Origin: Bacillota bacterium
GTDB taxonomy: Bacteria; Bacillota; Clostridia; Oscillospirales; Ruminococcaceae
Assembly (NCBI GenBank): GCA_023418925.1
Contig: JAEZYS010000010.1
Span: forward strand, 1-64,000
DNA length: 64,000 nucleotides
Direction of reading: 5' to 3'
The first letter of the stretch is position 1. Each line of letters starts with the position of its first letter. The notes below the pieces were generated by a model. The model did not search any database. It was not told where the DNA came from and saw only the letters and a list, made by a program, of their open reading frames with translations. The translations under genes and the position numbers were made by a program. Below, piece after piece: positions 25,264-33,300 of the stretch.

Positions 25264-25305
25264 TGAAAATCCTCCTGTCTTAAATATATTTAACGGTTTT
25301 ATAAT

Positions 25306-25662
25306 TTATTTATTTTGCCTTGGTTTCTTTTTAAGGTCAATGATACCATTGTTTTTTAATATTGTCATATACTTGACAAGTCTTTCAATAAGAGGTTCAG
25401 CTTCTTCTCCGAATTTAATATTGACAAAAGAGCTTATATCAAATATACTGCATTTTCCGTCAATCGATTTGTATATAAATCCACCGAATTTATCAAGGGA
25501 TATATGTGATACAGCAGGCTTTTTGAAAATCTTCTGGGCAATCCTATTGTAAAATCCCTTATGGAGCATATCAACAACTATATTTCCGTTTTCATCAGTA
25601 TGAGATGAACAAGAGCTGCTATATACAGGTATATAGTCGAGAAAATTTACTTCTCTTTTCAT
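25306..25662 (-). CDS. PqqD-like protein (RiPP recognition element fold)
   Basis: 118 residues. Residues about 50-110 follow the PqqD pattern: SHISLDKFGGFIYKSIDGKC, then IFDISSFV and ERLVKYMTILKNNGIIDL. This is the L-D-x-x-G-x-x-I-x-x-x-I-D-G motif followed by a winged-helix-like end. PqqD domains bind leader peptides for peptide-modifying radical SAM enzymes. No such enzyme or precursor peptide is seen here, so this is a stand-alone member whose partner, if any, lies elsewhere. The N-terminal 45 residues (NFLDYIPVYSSSC...) are unique to it. Confidence 0.7.
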   Translation of the reverse strand: MKREVNFLDYIPVYSSSCSSHTDENGNIVVDMLHKGFYNRIAQKIFKKPAVSHISLDKFGGFIYKSIDGKCSIFDISSFVNIKFGEEAEPLIERLVKYMTILKNNGIIDLKKKPRQNK

Positions 25663-25705
25663 TATCTTATTATTCCCTTCTATTGCCTTTTTATATTATC
25701 CGTAA

Positions 25706-25746
25706 AAACAGACACATCATCTCTGTATAGTATGATGTGTCTGTTT
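25706..25746 (-). terminator. OPT gene terminator
   Basis: AAACAGACACATCAT and ATGATGTGTCTGTTT form a 15-bp perfect stem with an 11-nt loop. The minus strand then reads TTTACGG. It lies just after the OPT stop codon. Confidence 0.85.
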
Positions 25747-25750
25747 AACA

Positions 25751-27670
25751 TTAGTTGTTTCTCTTATAGCTTTTAAGTGAAAAACCAAGTATTGAAGCAA
25801 GAATCAATGCAAAGAAAATTAATCCACCGATGTTGCCAAGTGAAACCTTTGATGAAATGTTTACAAACTGAGCAATTGTTGTTCCGTTGACAGTGATAAC
25901 TGCAAGTACTGCAAGCAATATTCCGATAAGTCCCTCACCGGCAATAAGTCCTGATGCATACAAAATTCCATTTTCAACTGCTTTTTTCTTTTCATCTTCA
26001 GACAGCTTTTTCTTCTTTTGAATATAAAGCCGGACAAGTCCGCCAAGTACAATTGGTGTTGAAAGGTGTATCGGAAGGTAAAGGCCAATTGCAAACGGAA
26101 GTACAGGTATACCGAGAACTTCAACAACAATTGCCGTGAATACTCCTACTAAAACTAGATTCCAAGGAAGATTTCCATCCATAACCCCTTCAACAACCAT
26201 CTTCATAAGTGTTGCCTGAGGTGCAGGAATTTCTGCAGAACCAAATCCCCATGCGGCATTCATAAGATACATAATACCTCCGATTGACAATGCCGCAACA
26301 ACTGCTCCGATAATCTCACCTATCTGCTGTTTTTTAGGAGTTGCTCCAAGGAGATAACCTGTTTTAAGGTCCTGTGAAGTATCACCTGAAATAGCCGCAA
26401 TGATACAGATAATTGAACCGATTGTAATAGCTCCTATCATTCCTGCTGAACCCGTATTTCCAGTTGCCTTAAGGATGAGAGTTGCAATGAGCATTGTTGC
26501 TATTGCCATTCCTGAAACAGGGTTGTTTGATGAACCGATTAAACCTACCATTCTTGCAGAAACTGTTGAAAAAAAGAATCCAAACAAAATAATGATTACT
26601 GCGCCAAGCAGATTAACAGGAATTACAGGAACAAGCCACATGATAAGTGCAATAACTACAAGGATTAAAAGGAGCACCTTCATGCTGATATCTCTGTTTG
26701 TGCGTATGCTTTCATCAATATCTGAACCTTTTCTAAGTCCTTTTATTGCATCTCTGAAAGTACGGATAATTGTAGGAAGAGATTTAATCAGGCTTAAAAT
26801 TCCGCCTGCTGCAACAGCTCCAGCGCCAACATATCTGATATAGTTCGACCAAAGTCCCCATGCACCCTTTTCAGCAACAAGCTCTCCGATAGAAATTGTT
26901 GCAGGGTAAATTACTAGGTCACTTCCAAACAGCGCAATCATCGGCATAAGAACGAACCAGCCAAGAACTCCGCCTGCAAAAAGATAAGATGATATTCTTG
27001 CACCACATATGAAACCTACTCCTGACAAAGCAGGGAGAACATCAATACCAATTGCACTACCCTTATATGCCGGAACGGCATAATCAACTTCACTAGGAAA
27101 AAGCTTCACTCCGTCAGCTATGAACTTATACAAAGCCGCAATTCCGAGTCCTGAAAAAACAATCTTTGCGCTTGTACCACCCTCTTCTCCGGCTATAAGT
27201 ACGTCTGCACAAGCAGAGCCTTCCGGATAAGGCAGATTTCCGTGTTCCTCAACAATGAGAGCTTTACGGAGAGGTACCATGAATACTACACCGAGGATAC
27301 CACCGCAAAGAGCAATAAGACCTATTTCAATTAATGAAGGCTCACTTGCAATGCCCTCTGATGCCCACATGAAAAGTGCAGGCATTGTGAAAATTGCACC
27401 TGCGGCAACAGATTCACCAGCAGATCCTATTGTCTGAACCATATTGTTTTCCAATATGGAATTTCGTCTGAGAATAACTCGGATAATGCCCATTGAAATA
27501 ACAGCCGCAGGAATTGATGCAGATACAGTCATTCCGACTTTAAGCCCTAGATAAGCATTTGCCCCGCCGAATAAAACTGACAGCAGACATCCGACTACAA
27601 TTGACATAGCCGTGAACTCCGGCATTACTTTTTCAGCTGGGACGAACGGCTTGAATTTTTGATTACTCAT
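25751..27670 (-). CDS. OPT-family oligopeptide (or metal-chelate) transporter
   Basis: 639 residues with about 15 membrane segments. The N-terminus (FTAMSIVVGCLLSVLFGGAN, then AYLGLKVGMTVSASIPAAV) and NNMVQTIGSAGESVAAG are typical of bacterial OPT proteins, which import small peptides by proton symport. Further signatures are LPYPEGSACADVL and GDTSQDLKTGYLLGATP. The exact substrate cannot be read from the sequence. It has a good upstream promoter (27832-27860) and an unusual leader in which a hairpin separates the SD from the ATG. Confidence 0.95.
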   Translation of the reverse strand: MSNQKFKPFVPAEKVMPEFTAMSIVVGCLLSVLFGGANAYLGLKVGMTVSASIPAAVISMGIIRVILRRNSILENNMVQTIGSAGESVAAGAIFTMPALFMWASEGIASEPSLIEIGLIALCGGILGVVFMVPLRKALIVEEHGNLPYPEGSACADVLIAGEEGGTSAKIVFSGLGIAALYKFIADGVKLFPSEVDYAVPAYKGSAIGIDVLPALSGVGFICGARISSYLFAGGVLGWFVLMPMIALFGSDLVIYPATISIGELVAEKGAWGLWSNYIRYVGAGAVAAGGILSLIKSLPTIIRTFRDAIKGLRKGSDIDESIRTNRDISMKVLLLILVVIALIMWLVPVIPVNLLGAVIIILFGFFFSTVSARMVGLIGSSNNPVSGMAIATMLIATLILKATGNTGSAGMIGAITIGSIICIIAAISGDTSQDLKTGYLLGATPKKQQIGEIIGAVVAALSIGGIMYLMNAAWGFGSAEIPAPQATLMKMVVEGVMDGNLPWNLVLVGVFTAIVVEVLGIPVLPFAIGLYLPIHLSTPIVLGGLVRLYIQKKKKLSEDEKKKAVENGILYASGLIAGEGLIGILLAVLAVITVNGTTIAQFVNISSKVSLGNIGGLIFFALILASILGFSLKSYKRNN

Positions 27671-27709
27671 AATTATTTATGCTTCCTGAAAGAAAGCATA
27701 TCTCCTTTC
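27671..27709 (-). promoter_or_regulatory. Leader with SD and start separated by a hairpin (OPT gene)
   Basis: On the minus strand GAAAGGAG (27709-27702) is followed by one A, then a 9-bp hairpin (TATGCTTTC ... GGAAGCATA, one G-T pair, 5-nt loop), 7 nt and the ATG at 27670. Linear SD-ATG distance is 31 nt; with the hairpin folded it is 8 nt. The same arrangement occurs at 31201-31245. An ATG inside the hairpin could also open an 8-codon frame ending 2 nt before the OPT start. Confidence 0.6.
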
Positions 27710-27831
27710 GTGATGTTTTGGGCGGCTTTACGTCAGCAAAATACATACGACATTCTGATAAAAACAATACTAATACCAGAAGGATTTATCTTTTAAACTG
27801 CTTAATAATATACACAAATATTAAAGTAATA

Positions 27832-27860
27832 TGTATATTACATATTAAAATAACTGTCAA
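27832..27860 (-). promoter_or_regulatory. Sigma-A promoter of the OPT gene
   Basis: On the minus strand TTGACA (27860-27855), a 17-bp spacer and TATACA (27837-27832). This predicts a 5' leader of about 155 nt. The plus-strand frame over 27679-27945 has no SD and no protein-like composition and is not a gene; nothing further is seen in 27861-27999. Confidence 0.75.
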
Positions 27861-27999
27861 AAAATATGTTTTATTAAAATTTATTTATAATTCAAATAAT
27901 ATTTTGCCTAATCATATCAATAATTCTGCAAATTCACTGTTCTAATATGGACATACTGTGAGTAGACTTTACCAAGTAAACCAGAAAGGATGGCTTGAC

Positions 28000-28152
28000 A
28001 TGATAATTACTTACAGCAATGTCCGTCCAGACGGAACAGAACTTTCTTATGATAATATGCTCGAAACAGACAAAAAAATTCTTATTTTGCTTTTTGAACA
28101 ACTCAATCAAAATGCTGATGAAAAACCATATGAAAAGGGTGGGGTAGCGTGA
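28000..28152 (+). CDS. 50-aa protein coupled to the serine recombinase
   Basis: The ATG at 28000 has AAAGGA 9 nt upstream; the GTG at 27958 lacks one. The product is MIITYSNVRPDGTELSYDNM followed by an acidic helix (LETDKKILILLFEQLNQN) and a basic tail. Its stop overlaps the recombinase start (GTGA), indicating translational coupling. It may be an accessory or directionality factor of the recombinase, inferred from position only. Confidence 0.6.
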   Translation: MIITYSNVRPDGTELSYDNMLETDKKILILLFEQLNQNADEKPYEKGGVA

Positions 28153-29645
28153 GAGTAGTGCTATATGCAAGACTATCAAGCATGGATGATGACAAAGAAA
28201 GCTGTGATAACAGTCTTTCCATAAAAAATCAGATTGACAGACTTACTAACTGGGCAAAAAAGAATGGCTATGATATCGTTGATACTATTTTTGATGATGG
28301 CATTACTGGCACTACAGCCAACCGCCCAGGATTCAGAAGGATACAGAATTATGCTAAAGAAAAGCTTTGTAATATTATTACTGTTACTGATACAAGCCGA
28401 CTTGCAAGAGACAGCTTGATTTTTCTTAATTTTGTTGAGTTATGCAGAAAAAACAGCGTTACTATCATAGGCCTTGATGACAGCTATTGCAGTGATGATT
28501 CAACTTTGCCTGCATATCTGCAATCATCAGCAAAACAGCTAATTGATGGAATGTTCCCTCGTCTTACAAGTGAAAAAATTCGCAAAAGCTGTATTCTGAA
28601 AGCTGAACAAGGAAAGTATATGGGTTCAAAAGCACCATATGGATATAGAATGATTGGTGATGGCAAGCTTGACATATGCGTTGAAGAAAAAAATGTTGTT
28701 TCTCTGATTTGGGAGCTTGCACTAAAAGGCTGGGGCGCACAGGCCATTGCTGTTGAGTTGAATTCACACAGCTTTTACAAACGAAGTGGAAAGCCATTTG
28801 ACTACAACAGTGTAAGAAATATACTTGTAAACCCTACATATAAAGGAACTCTACTTTGCAGGAGATGGAGCAGACTCAGGATGCACGTCAGACGTACTGT
28901 TCCTAAAAACGAAGGTGAGGATGTATTTGAGCATAAAAATGCTGTTTATGCATATGTATCGGAGGAGGAGTGGGAACGTGTACAGATTCTCCGAAAAAAC
29001 AGATATGAAGACTCTGCACTATGCTCACAAAACGGGAAATCAGAACACAGATACACCGGCTTGATTTATTGCAAGGAATGTGGCGGAAAGCTTGCACATC
29101 CGTACATGACAAATGGCAGATGGGCATACAGGTGTTCATCTCATCAAAGAGGAAAAGGCTGCTCACAGCATAAAATATATGAACAGGATCTTGATGATAC
29201 CATTATGTTTGCTGTTTCTGAATTTATGAAAGGTTTCACCCCTGATAAAGACATTCTTGAAAAAATAATACATAGCTGTACTTCAAAAAAAGAAAACTCT
29301 CAAACCAGATCTGAAATAAACAGTATTAATAGAAGAATATCAGAAATCAGAACAAAGCTTGACAACATTCTTGCACAATCCGTCAGCAGCACCTTGCTCA
29401 AAGAAATGTCCGAAGGCTACTCACATGAATATGATGTATTAATTAAAAAAAGGCAAATGCTCTCTGACAATTGTTCCAGAGAAAAAGAAAAAAGCATCGA
29501 TCCCGATGCTTTCAATGAATATATAAATACTAATAAATTAATTCTGAACCGAAGGGCGCTCACCTTTCTGATAAACAGAATAACCGTCAGTGAGAGAAAA
29601 TCCAAATCAGAACAATGCTCAATTGCAATAGAATGGAATATATAA
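28149..29645 (+). CDS. Serine recombinase, second copy type
   Basis: 498 residues from a GTG overlapping the preceding stop. Resolvase domain: VVLYARLSSMDDD with the nucleophilic Ser, TVTDTSRLARDS with the Arg motif. Recombinase domain: APYGYRMIG ... NPTYKG. Zinc ribbon: CKECGGKLAHP ... YRCSSH ... CSQH. C-terminal coiled coil from about residue 385. It is clearly diverged from the 16285 recombinase. It ends one base before the 3' end of the convergent NAD(P)HX repair gene. No cargo beyond the 50-aa gene lies between the flanking host genes, so it is a minimal element, a remnant or a domesticated recombinase. Confidence 0.93.
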   Translation: MRVVLYARLSSMDDDKESCDNSLSIKNQIDRLTNWAKKNGYDIVDTIFDDGITGTTANRPGFRRIQNYAKEKLCNIITVTDTSRLARDSLIFLNFVELCRKNSVTIIGLDDSYCSDDSTLPAYLQSSAKQLIDGMFPRLTSEKIRKSCILKAEQGKYMGSKAPYGYRMIGDGKLDICVEEKNVVSLIWELALKGWGAQAIAVELNSHSFYKRSGKPFDYNSVRNILVNPTYKGTLLCRRWSRLRMHVRRTVPKNEGEDVFEHKNAVYAYVSEEEWERVQILRKNRYEDSALCSQNGKSEHRYTGLIYCKECGGKLAHPYMTNGRWAYRCSSHQRGKGCSQHKIYEQDLDDTIMFAVSEFMKGFTPDKDILEKIIHSCTSKKENSQTRSEINSINRRISEIRTKLDNILAQSVSSTLLKEMSEGYSHEYDVLIKKRQMLSDNCSREKEKSIDPDAFNEYINTNKLILNRRALTFLINRITVSERKSKSEQCSIAIEWNI

Positions 29646-29646
29646 A

Positions 29647-31200
29647 TCAGAAATACCTGTTCTCACAATTCAGTTCTCCGAACACATAAGGCAGCTCATT
29701 TATTACATCTGTCGGGAGCATTCCGAGCATGGATGTCCTCTCCGCAACTCTTTCGGCACATCTTCCGTGAATCAGCACACCAGCAGCTGCGGCTTCAAGT
29801 GGATTTATTCCCTGAGCCACAAGTGCTCCGATTATCCCTGTCAGCACATCACCGCTTCCGCCTCTGCTTAGCCCTGAATTTCCTGTTCTGCAAACATATA
29901 CTTTCCCGTCGCCTGCAACAATTGTAGGCACACCCTTTGCAACAACAATTATTTTATAAACAGAGCTTAATTCAACTGCAGCGGAATATCTGTCCTTTGC
30001 GGTTTCTTTAGCAGACTTGCCGAGAAGACGTCCAAGCTCTCCCGGATGAGGAGTAATAATAAGCTTGTTCTTTGTGTTCTTTATTATATCTATGTTATCA
30101 GCTATACAGTTTATTCCGTCAGCGTCCAAAATAATGGGACATTCTGCCGAATTGATAATAGCTTCAACTATATTTTTTGTATCATTACAATTTGTCAGCC
30201 CACAACCAATGGTAACAGCAGTGTTCTTCAGGCATTCTTCTGTAATCCTGTCGCTTTCCGATGAACTTACAGCACCGCATGCATTTTCCTTACATGTAAG
30301 GAATGTACATTCATAAACAGCTGTTGCCGTCCTGTCAACTACCTTTTCAGTTGAGCACAGCTTTACAAGTCCTGCACCGGAACGCAAAGCTCCAAGTGTG
30401 GACAGCACAGCCGCACCGCTCATATCTGCACTTCCTGCAATATTAAGAAGCTTGCCGAAAGTTCCTTTATGAGAATCAGCTTTCCTAGGCGGAATTATAT
30501 CCCCTACGCTGTCAAAATCAAGGTTCTCGGCAATATTTTCACATACTCCAACACATTGATCAGGAATTCCTATATCTGCACAGATTATCTTTCCGCATTT
30601 TTCTTTAAGCGGATAAAGATTCATACCAAATTTTATAAATCCAAAAGTAATGGTTATATCAGCTTTTAATATATCTTCTGCCACTTCACCTGTCAGACAG
30701 TTGCCTCCTGACGGCACATCAATTGCAATTTTTATTCCCTGACATCTTGAAGCATATGAAAAGCAAGCCTTCAATGCAGGAGGAAGCTCCCCATGAAAAC
30801 CTGTACCAAAAACAGCATCAACTATAACTGAAGCGGAAAGAAATTTCTGAAACACCATCTCAATATTATCATTGAGATTAAGAACATCAACTCCGTTTTG
30901 TCCTGCAAGCTTGCAGTATTCATATAAAGATAGCTCTGTTGACGGCTCCTTATCTGTAATGACAACAAGAACACTATACCCTTCATCAGAAAGATTACGG
31001 GCAATAACAAACCCATCTCCACCGTTATTTCCTGACCCAGCAAGAATAAGTACCTCTTTGCCTGAAGACGTTTTCAGGATATCAGCAATAATGGCAGAAG
31101 CTTTTGCACCTGCATTTTCCATTAGTTCAAGGTATGATATTCCCGCCTCATCGGAGGCTTTTTCAATGGATTTCATTTGTCGGGGAGTTGGAAAGTACAT
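29647..31200 (-). CDS. nnr: Bifunctional NAD(P)H-hydrate epimerase / ADP-dependent dehydratase
   Basis: 517 residues, a fusion of NnrE (N-terminal about 210 aa, SGNNGGDGFVIARNL, DAVFGTGFHG) and NnrD (C-terminal, FGKLLNIAGSADMSGAAVLS, ITPHPGELGRLLG, and NSGLSRGGSGDVLTGIIGAL with the catalytic Asp). Together they repair hydrated NADH/NADPH. The ATG at 31200 is chosen; a TTG sits two codons upstream. The 3' end, encoding LPYVFGELNCENRYF, overlaps a 44-bp sequence also present at 24851-24894, so the terminal codons may be repeat-derived. The leader carries the same SD-hairpin arrangement as the OPT gene. Confidence 0.94.
   Translation of the reverse strand: MYFPTPRQMKSIEKASDEAGISYLELMENAGAKASAIIADILKTSSGKEVLILAGSGNNGGDGFVIARNLSDEGYSVLVVITDKEPSTELSLYEYCKLAGQNGVDVLNLNDNIEMVFQKFLSASVIVDAVFGTGFHGELPPALKACFSYASRCQGIKIAIDVPSGGNCLTGEVAEDILKADITITFGFIKFGMNLYPLKEKCGKIICADIGIPDQCVGVCENIAENLDFDSVGDIIPPRKADSHKGTFGKLLNIAGSADMSGAAVLSTLGALRSGAGLVKLCSTEKVVDRTATAVYECTFLTCKENACGAVSSSESDRITEECLKNTAVTIGCGLTNCNDTKNIVEAIINSAECPIILDADGINCIADNIDIIKNTKNKLIITPHPGELGRLLGKSAKETAKDRYSAAVELSSVYKIIVVAKGVPTIVAGDGKVYVCRTGNSGLSRGGSGDVLTGIIGALVAQGINPLEAAAAGVLIHGRCAERVAERTSMLGMLPTDVINELPYVFGELNCENRYF
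29651..29694 (-). repeat. 44-bp dispersed repeat, copy 2 (3' end of nnr)
   Basis: On the minus strand CTGCCTTAT-N-TGTTC, core GGAGAACT, GAATTGTGAGAA-N-AGGTATTT. It matches 24851-24894 except for two single bases and the 8-bp core, which is exactly reverse-complemented. It encodes the last 15 residues of the NAD(P)HX repair enzyme. Confidence 0.65.
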
Positions 31201-31245
31201 TTTCAAACTATGCTTTCCATTATTGCAGAAAGCATATCTCCTTTC
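31201..31245 (-). promoter_or_regulatory. Leader with SD and start separated by a hairpin (nnr)
   Basis: On the minus strand GAAAGGAG (31245-31238), one A, a perfect 9-bp hairpin (TATGCTTTC, 10-nt loop, GAAAGCATA; 31236-31209), GTTTGAAA, then the ATG at 31200. Folding cuts SD-ATG spacing from 37 to 9 nt. The first 19 nt are identical to the OPT leader. Confidence 0.6.
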
Positions 31246-31275
31246 ATCATTACTCAGGAAGTAGAGATTATATAA

Positions 31276-31641
31276 TTATGTGTTTTGGAAAAAAGTTACT
31301 GAAGCGGTTGCAAACATTCTGGTATGTGATACACTGACAGTCATATGACATTTCTTTGCTGCAAATTTCATTTTTGTATTACCTGAAACGCTTATATAAG
31401 GCGAACCCATATAGTCAGACAACACTGATATCTCATTCATCCGACAAGTTCTGTAACCAACACCCATCGCCTTGATAAAAGCACATTTTGCGCAATACGA
31501 TTCTGCTACTGCAGCTGGACTGAAATGACGTCCCATCAGGAATTTAAGCTCCTGTGGCGAAAATAACCTGGAAAGGAATTTTGGATTTTCCATGCTTTCC
31601 TTTATTCTTTTAATCTCTATAAAATGTACTCCTGTAACCAT
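31276..31641 (-). CDS. AcpS-like 4'-phosphopantetheinyl transferase with altered metal site
   Basis: 121 residues from the ATG at 31641 (AAAGGG 9 nt upstream), the normal AcpS length. AcpS transfers 4'-phosphopantetheine from CoA to acyl carrier protein. The family frame is clear: GVHFIEIKRI at the N-terminus, FSPQELKFL, AESYCAKCAFIKAMGVG, and VSVSHTRMFATASV near the end. However, the metal-binding Asp of the usual G-x-D-I-V-E-I is His, and the metal-binding Glu of A-A-K-E-A is Cys. The Lys of FIKAMG and the SHTR motif are kept. It may be a divergent active enzyme or an inactive paralogue. It overlaps no neighbour and is downstream of the DUF6106-like gene. Confidence 0.75.
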   Translation of the reverse strand: MVTGVHFIEIKRIKESMENPKFLSRLFSPQELKFLMGRHFSPAAVAESYCAKCAFIKAMGVGYRTCRMNEISVLSDYMGSPYISVSGNTKMKFAAKKCHMTVSVSHTRMFATASVTFFQNT

Positions 31642-31688
31642 AACTAAATACCCTTTCGTAATCCATTGCTGAATCGACTGCAAAAATA

Positions 31689-32192
31689 TTATTTCTGCAT
31701 TTTAATAAGTCTTGGAAGTGAAGCATTAATTGAATTAAGTATTTTTTCATTAGGAGTAAAGACTAACCTTACATTACCAAGTGATGAGTGCTTGAAATCT
31801 GCAAAATAATCATCTTCACCTGCATTTGATCCTGCAAGAACAAGTGTTGTTCCGTCAGGAACATCCTCTGCATTTTCCAGCTTCCCAAACTTCTCTATTG
31901 TTGATATATCAATGCTGATAAGTCTCTTTCTTTTTCTTTTTCCCATAATTTTATCAATATCAAGATCCTTGTTCGTAACAAGGTATTCATATTCAACACC
32001 CAATCCTGACATAATATAAAAACCACCGTAGCAAACAAGTATGCCGAGTGCAACATTTATAGGAAAAAGCCATGAAAGAAAAACTACCAGACCAACAACT
32101 AAAATTACCATCACTGCGATAACGCCTGCCTTTTTAAGTGTTACATCGCTGCCTGTATTTTTCGAAACCAACTGTTCTGCGTATATATCCAT
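31689..32192 (-). CDS. DUF6106-like membrane protein
   Basis: 167 residues. A short cytosolic N-terminus (MDIYAEQLVSKNTGSDVTLK) is followed by two adjacent membrane spans (about residues 22-60), then a soluble beta-rich domain starting YEYLVTNKDLDIDKIMGKRKR, which looks like a PH-like fold. This layout fits DUF6106. AAGGAG precedes the ATG. Function unknown. It is followed by the AcpS-like gene in the same orientation after 47 bp. Confidence 0.65.
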   Translation of the reverse strand: MDIYAEQLVSKNTGSDVTLKKAGVIAVMVILVVGLVVFLSWLFPINVALGILVCYGGFYIMSGLGVEYEYLVTNKDLDIDKIMGKRKRKRLISIDISTIEKFGKLENAEDVPDGTTLVLAGSNAGEDDYFADFKHSSLGNVRLVFTPNEKILNSINASLPRLIKMQK

Positions 32193-32531
32193 AAATTACT
32201 CCTTACAACAACCATTTCAGTGTTAAAATAAATATTTATTTAAGGGCAAATGGCTGAACTTTAGTATTATTTATTTTTAATTAGTATAACATATTTTATT
32301 TTTTTTTACAACCTAAAGAAACACTTGAAATATAATTTTTATATGTATATTGTGATAATACTGTAAGCATAAATAAGCTTGTTGTTTTAACGTCAGGTTT
32401 ATTTTCCATTTTTAGAGAAGCGCTTATACAAAATTGACTTGTTTTTATAAAAGCAATCAACAGTATTGTACTACAGCATATGCATTTTCTTATAAATATA
32501 ACAAAAAATTTTATTCAACCACTAAAAACAC

Positions 32532-32560
32532 TTGCAAAAATATTTTAACCCGTATATAAT
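32532..32560 (+). promoter_or_regulatory. Sigma-A promoter of the pheST operon
   Basis: TTGCAA (32532-32537), a 17-bp spacer and a consensus TATAAT (32555-32560), about 30 bp before the T-box leader. The rest of the 32193-32531 gap is AT-rich with no other recognised feature. Confidence 0.8.
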
Positions 32561-32589
32561 ATTATTATAATATTATCACAATAAAACAT

Positions 32590-32826
32590 TTTGACTGAGT
32601 ACAGTAAGTGCAACTAGTCTGCATATCCAGAGAAGAAAGCATATGCTGAAAGCTTTCCTATGCTTAGGTGCAATGAATTTCACTCACGAGTGGTTCTGCT
32701 GAACAATTTTATAAGTAGGCAGAAACGTATGACTGCGTTAAAGTCAGGGGGATGTCAGTCCTTTTTAATGGGTGGTTAAGCAAGGTTATGCCTTGTCCTG
32801 TTATACAGCAGGACAAGGCTTTTTTA
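32590..32826 (+). promoter_or_regulatory. T-box riboswitch, tRNA-Phe type
   Basis: A T-box leader senses uncharged tRNA: the specifier pairs with the anticodon and the T-box bulge with the acceptor end, preventing termination. Visible parts in order are an AGTA-type stem I start, AGAGA followed by GCTGAAAG, AGGTGCAATGAAT with specifier TTC (32679-32681), AAGTAGGCAGAAACG, the antiterminator TGGGTGGTTAAGC (32769-32781), and a terminator GCCTTGTCCTG/CAGGACAAGGC followed by six T (32790-32825). The Asp T-box at 55.7 kb has the same TGAAT-NNN-A context around its specifier. TTC encodes Phe, in agreement with pheS and pheT downstream. Confidence 0.92.
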
Positions 32827-32862
32827 ATGAAATTTAATAATGACATAACAGGAGGATTTTAT

Positions 32863-33300
32863 ATGGCTACGATCTATTGTTTTTCATCAACAGGCAACAG
32901 TCTTTATACCTCTAAGAAAATTGCTCAGAAAATCGGTGCAGAAATAAAGTCTATGCTTATTAGAAACGAAAAATGCGATGATGATGTAATTGGTTTTGTT
33001 TTTCCATGCTATTGCTGGGGGCTTCCTAATTCTGTTGAGAAGTTTCTGAATGAACTTGAAATCACAAACAAAAATGCATATATATTCACTGTTGTAACAT
33101 ACGGCGGAACAATCGTAGGCATTATGGGACTTGTTGAAAATATTATGAAAATAAAAGGTCTACATGTTACTTACGGAAGGATAATTAAATGTGTAGAGAA
33201 CTACAATATTTCTTTTAAAGTTAATAATACTCCTGAAATGCAACAAAAGTCAGAAAAAAATATAAATTTATGTGCAGAAGAAATTTCAAAGCGCATATGA
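32863..33300 (+). CDS. Flavodoxin-like protein (N-terminal half of an EFR1-type protein)
   Basis: 145 residues from the ATG at 32863 (AGGAGG 6 nt upstream); the longer frame to 32752 lies inside the T-box. The FMN phosphate-binding loop is FSSTGNSLYTSKKI, followed by GFVFPCYCWGLPNSVEKFL and FTVVTYGG, typical of flavodoxin-like domains. EFR1-type proteins usually fuse this domain to a two-cluster ferredoxin; here the ferredoxin is a separate gene starting at an ATGA overlap. Electron transfer is the expected role. It is the first gene after the Phe T-box. Confidence 0.8.
   Translation: MATIYCFSSTGNSLYTSKKIAQKIGAEIKSMLIRNEKCDDDVIGFVFPCYCWGLPNSVEKFLNELEITNKNAYIFTVVTYGGTIVGIMGLVENIMKIKGLHVTYGRIIKCVENYNISFKVNNTPEMQQKSEKNINLCAEEISKRI

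Noticed and set aside
27679..27945. 88-codon plus-strand frame upstream of the second recombinase
   Set aside because: No SD, low-complexity AT-driven composition, and it covers the leader and promoter of the divergent OPT gene.
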